A stretch of DNA of 35,531 bases, taken from contig JACKKO010000007.1 in the NCBI GenBank assembly GCA_024236395.1, positions 1 through 35,531 of the forward strand. Direction: 5' to 3'. How positions within the stretch are numbered: position 1 is the stretch's first letter; every line of letters starts with the position of its first letter. The stretch comes from Hyphomicrobiales bacterium. Its GTDB lineage: Bacteria; Pseudomonadota; Alphaproteobacteria; Rickettsiales; JACKKO01. Position numbers and translations under genes: made by a program. Positions 31,028 to 35,531 of the stretch are shown one piece after another. The notes under the pieces were generated by a model. It ran no database searches and was not told where the DNA came from. It saw nothing but the letters and a program-made list of their open reading frames with translations.

Positions 31028-32059
31028 ATGGATAAGCAAAAGGCGCTGGAGACAGCCATTGGTCAGATTGAGAAAAATTTCGGGAAAGGCTCCGTGATGA
31101 AACTGGGCCAGCGGGAAGCACTAAATATTGAAGCTATCCCCACCGGTTCGATCGGCCTGGACCTGGCGCTGGGGATCGGTGGCGTGCCCAAAGGTCGCAT
31201 CGTGGAAATTTACGGGCCGGAAAGCTCAGGCAAAACCACCCTGACCTTAAGCATCATTGCACAGGCACAGAAAAAAGGTGGAACCTGCGCCTTCGTGGAT
31301 GCCGAACATGCGCTGGATCCGGAATATGCCGCTAAGCTGGGCGTGAATATTGATGAGCTGCTGATTTCCCAGCCGGATACCGGTGAGCAGGCACTGGAAA
31401 TTGCCGATACGCTGGTACGTTCCGGGGCGGTGGATATCGTGATTATCGATAGCGTGGCCGCACTGGTGCCCAAAGCGGAAATTGAAGGTGAAATGGGCGA
31501 TTCCCATATGGGGCTGCAAGCCCGCCTGATGAGCCAGGCCCTGCGCAAGCTGACCGGCTCCATCTCCAAAACGCACTGCACCGTGGTGTTCATCAACCAG
31601 ATCCGGATGAAGATCGGGGTCATGTTTGGCAACCCGGAAACCACCACCGGCGGTAACGCCCTGAAATTCTATTCCTCCGTACGCATTGATATTCGCAAAA
31701 TCGGCACGATTAAGGATAAGGACGAGGTTATCGGTAGCCAAACCCGCTGCAAAGTGGTGAAAAACAAAGTAGCGCCGCCGTTCCGTCAGGCAGAATTTGA
31801 TATCATCTACGGCGAAGGCATCTCCCGCGAAGGGGAACTGATTGATCTTGGTGTGAAAGAAAATATCGTTGAGAAATCGGGTTCCTGGTTCTCCTACGAT
31901 AGCCAGCGCATTGGTCAGGGGCGTGAGAACGCCAAGCAATTCCTGAAGGAAAACCCGGAAATTGCCGAGAAACTGGATGCTGCCATACGCGCCAGTCTGA
32001 AGATCAGTCCGGCCGCGACTGAAGATGTATCGGAAGACGCCGCACTTGAAACCGCATAG
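31028..32059 (+). CDS. recA: RecA recombinase
   Basis: A 343-residue RecA, the ATP-dependent strand-exchange protein of homologous recombination that also triggers LexA self-cleavage. Walker A is G-P-E-S-S-G-K-T-T (63-71), Walker B is V-D-I-V-I-I-D-S, loop L2 includes F-G-N-P-E-T-T-T-G-G-N-A-L-K-F-Y, and the acidic C-terminus is present. GAGG lies seven bases before the ATG. The alphaproteobacterial LexA box (GAAC-N7-GAAC or its complement) is not present in the roughly 150 bases upstream, so SOS control is not evident. alaS follows after 17 bases, with no recX between. Confidence 0.99.
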   Translation: MDKQKALETAIGQIEKNFGKGSVMKLGQREALNIEAIPTGSIGLDLALGIGGVPKGRIVEIYGPESSGKTTLTLSIIAQAQKKGGTCAFVDAEHALDPEYAAKLGVNIDELLISQPDTGEQALEIADTLVRSGAVDIVIIDSVAALVPKAEIEGEMGDSHMGLQARLMSQALRKLTGSISKTHCTVVFINQIRMKIGVMFGNPETTTGGNALKFYSSVRIDIRKIGTIKDKDEVIGSQTRCKVVKNKVAPPFRQAEFDIIYGEGISREGELIDLGVKENIVEKSGSWFSYDSQRIGQGRENAKQFLKENPEIAEKLDAAIRASLKISPAATEDVSEDAALETA

Positions 32060-32076
32060 CTCGTTACTTTCGGCCA

Positions 32077-34737
32077 ATGACCAGCGTTAACACCCTCCGT
32101 GAAGCCTTTTTACAGTACTTCGCCGGGCAGCAGCATGCGATCCTGCCCTCGGCGCCGCTGGTGCCGCATAATGACCCGACGCTGATGTTCACCAACGCCG
32201 GGATGGTGCCATTCAAGAATGTTTTTAGCGGAGCGGAATCCTTACAGGACAAGCAGGGTAACCCCATCCGCCGGGCAACCACCAGTCAGAAATGCGTACG
32301 CGCCGGGGGCAAGCATAATGACCTCGATAATGTGGGCTATACCGCCCGTCACCATACTTTTTTTGAAATGCTGGGGAACTTCTCCTTCGCGGATTATTTC
32401 AAGGAAGAGGCGATCTATTTTGCCTGGGAATTCCTGACGAAGACGTTGGAAATTTCTCCGGAGAAATTGCTGGTGACTGTTTACCACACGGATGACGAAG
32501 CGTTTGATCTGTGGAAAAAAATCTCCGGATTCCCGGATGAGAAAATCCGCCGCATCCCGACCAGCGATAATTTCTGGGCGATGGGTGATACCGGCCCGTG
32601 TGGCCCCTGCTCCGAGATTTTTTATGACCACGGCGCGGAAATCCCCGGTGGCCCACCTGGTAGCCCGGACGAAGACGGCGACCGGTTTATTGAAATCTGG
32701 AACCTGGTGTTCATGCAGTTTGAAAAGCATGTGGATGGCAACCAGACCGATCTCCCCCGCCCCTGTATTGATACCGGCATGGGGTTAGAGCGTATGGCCG
32801 CGGTCATGCAGGGTGTACATGATAATTACGATATCGATCTGTTCCGCCAGCTTATTGCCGCCTCGCAGGATATTTCGGGCAACAGCGATCATCGCGTTTC
32901 ACACCGTGTGATTGCCGATCATTTGCGTGCCTCCTGCTTCCTGATCGCCGATGGCGTATTGCCCTCCAATGAAGGCCGCGCCTATGTGCTCCGCCGGATC
33001 ATGCGCCGCGCGATGCGTCATGCGCATCAGCTTGGGGTGAAGGAGCCGTTGCTTTACCGTCTAGTGCCCACGCTGATTCACGAAATGGGACAGGCTTACC
33101 CCGAACTCATCCGGGCGGAAGCGCTGATGACGGAAACCTTGCGGCTGGAGGAAGAACGCTTCCGTGAAACATTGGAACGCGGCCTGAAACTGCTGGAAGA
33201 AGCGGCTTCCCCGCTGAATCATGGTGATCGGCTTCCCGGAGAAACCGCGTTCAAGCTTTATGATACCTATGGTTTCCCGCTGGATTTAACCCAGGATATC
33301 CTGCGCGCGCGTAGTATCAGCGTGGATACGGACGGGTTTAACCAGGCCATGGAAGCGCAGAAAAAACGGGCCCGCGCTGCCTGGGCAGGTTCAGGTGAGC
33401 AGGCAACAGACGATGTGTGGTTTGATATCCGTGAGAAACACGGCGCAACGGAGTTCCTCGGCTACGAGCAGGAACACGCACGTGGCGTCGTGCTGGCATT
33501 GGTACATGATAAAAAGCCGGTGGAACATGTGGAAGCCGGGCAGCAAATTGCCATCGTCACTAACCAAACGCCCTTCTACGGCGAATCCGGCGGCCAGATG
33601 GGCGATCGCGGGCGGATTCACACGGAAAGCGCCGGTATCCGAGTTACGGATACCAAGAAATTGCTGGGCGACCTGCAGGTACATATCGGTACGGTGCAAT
33701 CCGGGACGGTACGTGTAGGTGAAGAAGTCTCGCTGGATGTTGACCACACAAGGCGCACGGCACTGCGCGGCAATCACTCCGCCACGCATTTGTTGCACGC
33801 CGCTCTGCGACGGCAGTTGGGCGATCATGTGACACAAAAAGGGTCGCAGGTGGAAGCCGAGAGCTTCCGTTTCGATTTCAGTCACCCGAAAGCACTTGAG
33901 GCTGAGCAACTGCACGCCATTGAGCAGGAAGTGAATCAGCTGATCCGCCAGAACAGCGCGGTAACCACCCGCCTGATGACCCCGCAGGAAGCTATTGAAC
34001 AGGGCGCGATGGCTCTCTTTGGGGAAAAATATGGCGATGAGGTGCGCGTCCTCAGTATGGGCACCGCCGATAACGGCGGCGACTATTCCGTGGAGCTATG
34101 CGGTGGCACGCATGTACAGCGCACCGGGGATATTGGGCTGTTCCTGATCACCCGGGAATCTGCAGTTGCCGCCGGGGTACGCCGCATTGAAGCCGTCACC
34201 GGTGCGGGAGCATTACGCCTGTTACAACAACGGGAATCGCTGCTACAGGACATTGCCGACGGACTGAAGGTCGCCCCGGAAGAAGCTGCCGAGCGTATCC
34301 GTGCCTTACGGGATGAACGCCGCAAGCTGGAACAGGAACTCTCCGACGCCCGCAAGAAGCTGGCGATGGGCGGTGGCGGCGGCACTTCGGCAGGCGCATC
34401 CAATGACGCTCCCGAAAAAGTGAACGGCGTTCAGTTTGTAGGCAAAGTGCTGGATGGCCTGCCCGCCAAAGAGCTGAAAAACATTGCCGATACCTATAAA
34501 CAGCAGATTGGCTCCGGCGTGGTCGCACTGATTGCCACCGAGAGCGACAAGGCGTCGATTGTCGTCGGCGTCACCGCCGATTTGACCGAGCGCCTGAGTG
34601 CGGTGGATTTAGTACGTGTTGGTTCCGAAGCACTGGGTGGCAAAGGCGGTGGCGGCCGGCCGGACCTGGCACAGGCCGGTGGCAGTACCCCGGAAAATGC
34701 CCCCGCTGCCCTGGACGCGATCAAGGCACGCCTTTAA
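32077..34737 (+). CDS. alaS: AlaS, alanine-tRNA ligase
   Basis: A full-length 886-residue alanyl-tRNA synthetase. The class II catalytic core begins with T-L-R-E-A-F-L-Q-Y-F and contains R-H-H-T-F-F-E-M-L-G-N-F-S-F. The editing domain, which removes mischarged serine and glycine, has the H-x-x-x-H motif N-H-S-A-T-H-L-L-H and the downstream C-G-G-T-H. The C-Ala domain ends with G-G-K-G-G-G-G-R-P-D-L-A-Q-A-G-G. It follows recA by 17 bases and is likely co-transcribed with it, an arrangement common in alphaproteobacteria. No clear Shine-Dalgarno sequence precedes the ATG. Confidence 0.99.
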   Translation: MTSVNTLREAFLQYFAGQQHAILPSAPLVPHNDPTLMFTNAGMVPFKNVFSGAESLQDKQGNPIRRATTSQKCVRAGGKHNDLDNVGYTARHHTFFEMLGNFSFADYFKEEAIYFAWEFLTKTLEISPEKLLVTVYHTDDEAFDLWKKISGFPDEKIRRIPTSDNFWAMGDTGPCGPCSEIFYDHGAEIPGGPPGSPDEDGDRFIEIWNLVFMQFEKHVDGNQTDLPRPCIDTGMGLERMAAVMQGVHDNYDIDLFRQLIAASQDISGNSDHRVSHRVIADHLRASCFLIADGVLPSNEGRAYVLRRIMRRAMRHAHQLGVKEPLLYRLVPTLIHEMGQAYPELIRAEALMTETLRLEEERFRETLERGLKLLEEAASPLNHGDRLPGETAFKLYDTYGFPLDLTQDILRARSISVDTDGFNQAMEAQKKRARAAWAGSGEQATDDVWFDIREKHGATEFLGYEQEHARGVVLALVHDKKPVEHVEAGQQIAIVTNQTPFYGESGGQMGDRGRIHTESAGIRVTDTKKLLGDLQVHIGTVQSGTVRVGEEVSLDVDHTRRTALRGNHSATHLLHAALRRQLGDHVTQKGSQVEAESFRFDFSHPKALEAEQLHAIEQEVNQLIRQNSAVTTRLMTPQEAIEQGAMALFGEKYGDEVRVLSMGTADNGGDYSVELCGGTHVQRTGDIGLFLITRESAVAAGVRRIEAVTGAGALRLLQQRESLLQDIADGLKVAPEEAAERIRALRDERRKLEQELSDARKKLAMGGGGGTSAGASNDAPEKVNGVQFVGKVLDGLPAKELKNIADTYKQQIGSGVVALIATESDKASIVVGVTADLTERLSAVDLVRVGSEALGGKGGGGRPDLAQAGGSTPENAPAALDAIKARL

Positions 34738-34755
34738 TAGAAGCCACAATATATC

Positions 34756-34777
34756 GTGCCCTTCATACAATGGGCAC
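34756..34777 (+). terminator. Weak hairpin after alaS
   Basis: GTGCCC (34756-34761) pairs with GGGCAC (34772-34777) around a ten-base loop, starting 18 bases after the alaS stop. A T-rich stretch begins only about a dozen bases later, so this is a weak terminator candidate for the recA-alaS transcript. Confidence 0.4.
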
Positions 34778-34903
34778 ATCATTCTTGGATTTTTATAAAC
34801 TTTATACTTGCATCTATCTGAAAAATGGCGATTAATACTTAAAATATCTATACTTAGTATTAAAATTTATTATTCCTACCATAATCACATTAACAATTAG
34901 AGC

Positions 34904-35531
34904 GTGCCCATGCCCCATGTTGCCATTCTAGTCGCCAATTATAACTACGGTAATTACATAGAAGAAACTATTGCGTCTGTGCACAAAGCGCAGGAAATGG
35001 CGGCTCAACTATGTGAACAGGTGAACATATGTATGCTGGTAGGGGACGATAAAAGTACGGATAACTCTCTAGAGGCTATAGGAAATGCCAAGAAGCGCTA
35101 TCAGAATAGTAATTTTCAGGTAAAGGTGTTTGCGTTTAGCGAGAACAGAAAGCCTAACGCTGTCATTACTGACTTGGTGCACAACATTCCGGATAACTGC
35201 ACACATACAGTTATCCTGGATGCTGACGATAGGCTAAAGGAAACAGCAATTTAATATCGGTATCTCGCGTCCATTCAACAGGGCAGCCTATAAAGAAATG
35301 AGTTATATCCCCTCAACCTCCCTTATGCAGACTAAATGGCTGAAGGATGCGGTGGCAGAAGGGCCTTTTGAAAACACCACTAAACATACAAAATGGGTGC
35401 GTTATGACAGGATATTAGAAATGGGGGCTGAGGGGTTATATATCCCGGCTGCTTTGTTTGACTACAGAATGCATGAACATAACATATCCGGTATCGGGCG
35501 GAGTGTAACGCAAACACAAGAGAATGATGAC
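34904..35531 (+). pseudogene. Broken family 2 glycosyltransferase, runs off the window
   Basis: Two pieces of one GT-A glycosyltransferase lie in different frames. The first (34904-35254, 116 codons) has the N-terminal strand V-A-I-L-V-A-N-Y-N-Y-G-N-Y, the nucleotide-binding G-D-D-K-S-T-D-N-S and the metal-binding D-A-D-D, then stops at TAA 35252-35254. From 35250 the frame one base over continues without a stop to the window end and reads like the C-terminal half of such enzymes (I-S-R-P-F-N-R-A-A-Y, then L-F-D-Y-R-M-H-E-H-N-I-S). The stretch usually found between D-A-D-D and this part, some tens of residues, is missing, so the join looks like an internal deletion that also shifted the frame. 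The flanking DNA is AT-rich. A sequencing error alone would not explain the missing segment. Confidence 0.75.

Noticed and set aside
31247..32077. A 276-codon minus-strand open frame
   Set aside because: Antisense to recA, with no ribosome site or domain.
1..35531. tRNA, rRNA, CRISPR arrays, transposases or integrases
   Set aside because: No tRNA T-arm consensus with a paired acceptor stem, no regularly spaced repeats and no recombinase motifs were seen by eye; a dedicated scan would be decisive.
34904..35531. Programmed frameshift in the glycosyltransferase
   Set aside because: No slippery sequence is evident at the joint and a central part of the domain is missing, so decay is more likely.

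Overview
The window looks like a chromosomal stretch of an alphaproteobacterium. That placement is an inference from recA lying directly beside alaS, a tail protein of the TP901-1 type used by alphaproteobacterial gene transfer agents (GTAs), an EnvZ-like kinase, and the mreBCD-mrdA-rodA cluster of a rod-shaped Gram-negative cell. No rRNA, tRNA or CRISPR array was recognised. Most of the window is of moderate GC; two parts are visibly AT-richer: about 22700-25200 and the last 800 bases.

Layout. (1) Bases 1-6491, all minus strand: a type IV pilus/MSHA-like assembly operon in transcription order PilM-PilN fusion, PilO-like, PilP-like, secretin, PilB/GspE-type ATPase, and the first 50 codons of a PilC/GspF-type platform protein. 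(2) Bases 6492-7096: a long intergenic region with a candidate small RNA that ends in a strong terminator. (3) Bases 7097-8140: a secreted purple-acid-phosphatase-like enzyme, convergent with a PAS-GGDEF protein (8245-9243) that carries DGEEF at its signature site. (4) htpG (9419-11314), diverging from a two-gene phage-like cassette: a tail tube protein and a pesticin/T4-lysozyme-like muramidase (11480-12462). (5) The elongasome operon mreB-mreC-mreD-mrdA-rodA (12459-17986, minus), with leuA immediately upstream. (6) A lone sensor histidine kinase and a TPR/2-oxoglutarate dioxygenase-like protein (19675-22689, plus). (7) An AT-rich block (about 22700-25200) with an unusual aminotransferase and two unrecognised proteins. 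Its right edge cuts into a Sel1-repeat lipoprotein gene and leaves two genes overlapping tail to tail by 384 bp. (8) leuB followed by two translationally coupled Sel1-repeat lipoproteins, a divergent small lipoprotein, pmbA, nadA and an unrecognised gene (25125-30960). (9) recA-alaS (31028-34737, plus), then a broken family 2 glycosyltransferase running off the end of the window.

Most genes are housekeeping: cell shape, leucine and NAD synthesis, chaperone, recombination, tRNA charging. The accessory content worth attention is the AT-rich block and its chimeric junction, the orphan tail-tube/lysozyme pair, the candidate small RNA, the pilus operon with its PilM-PilN fusion, and the decayed glycosyltransferase. 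I did not find a clearly new multi-gene system; the AT-rich block is the best place to look.
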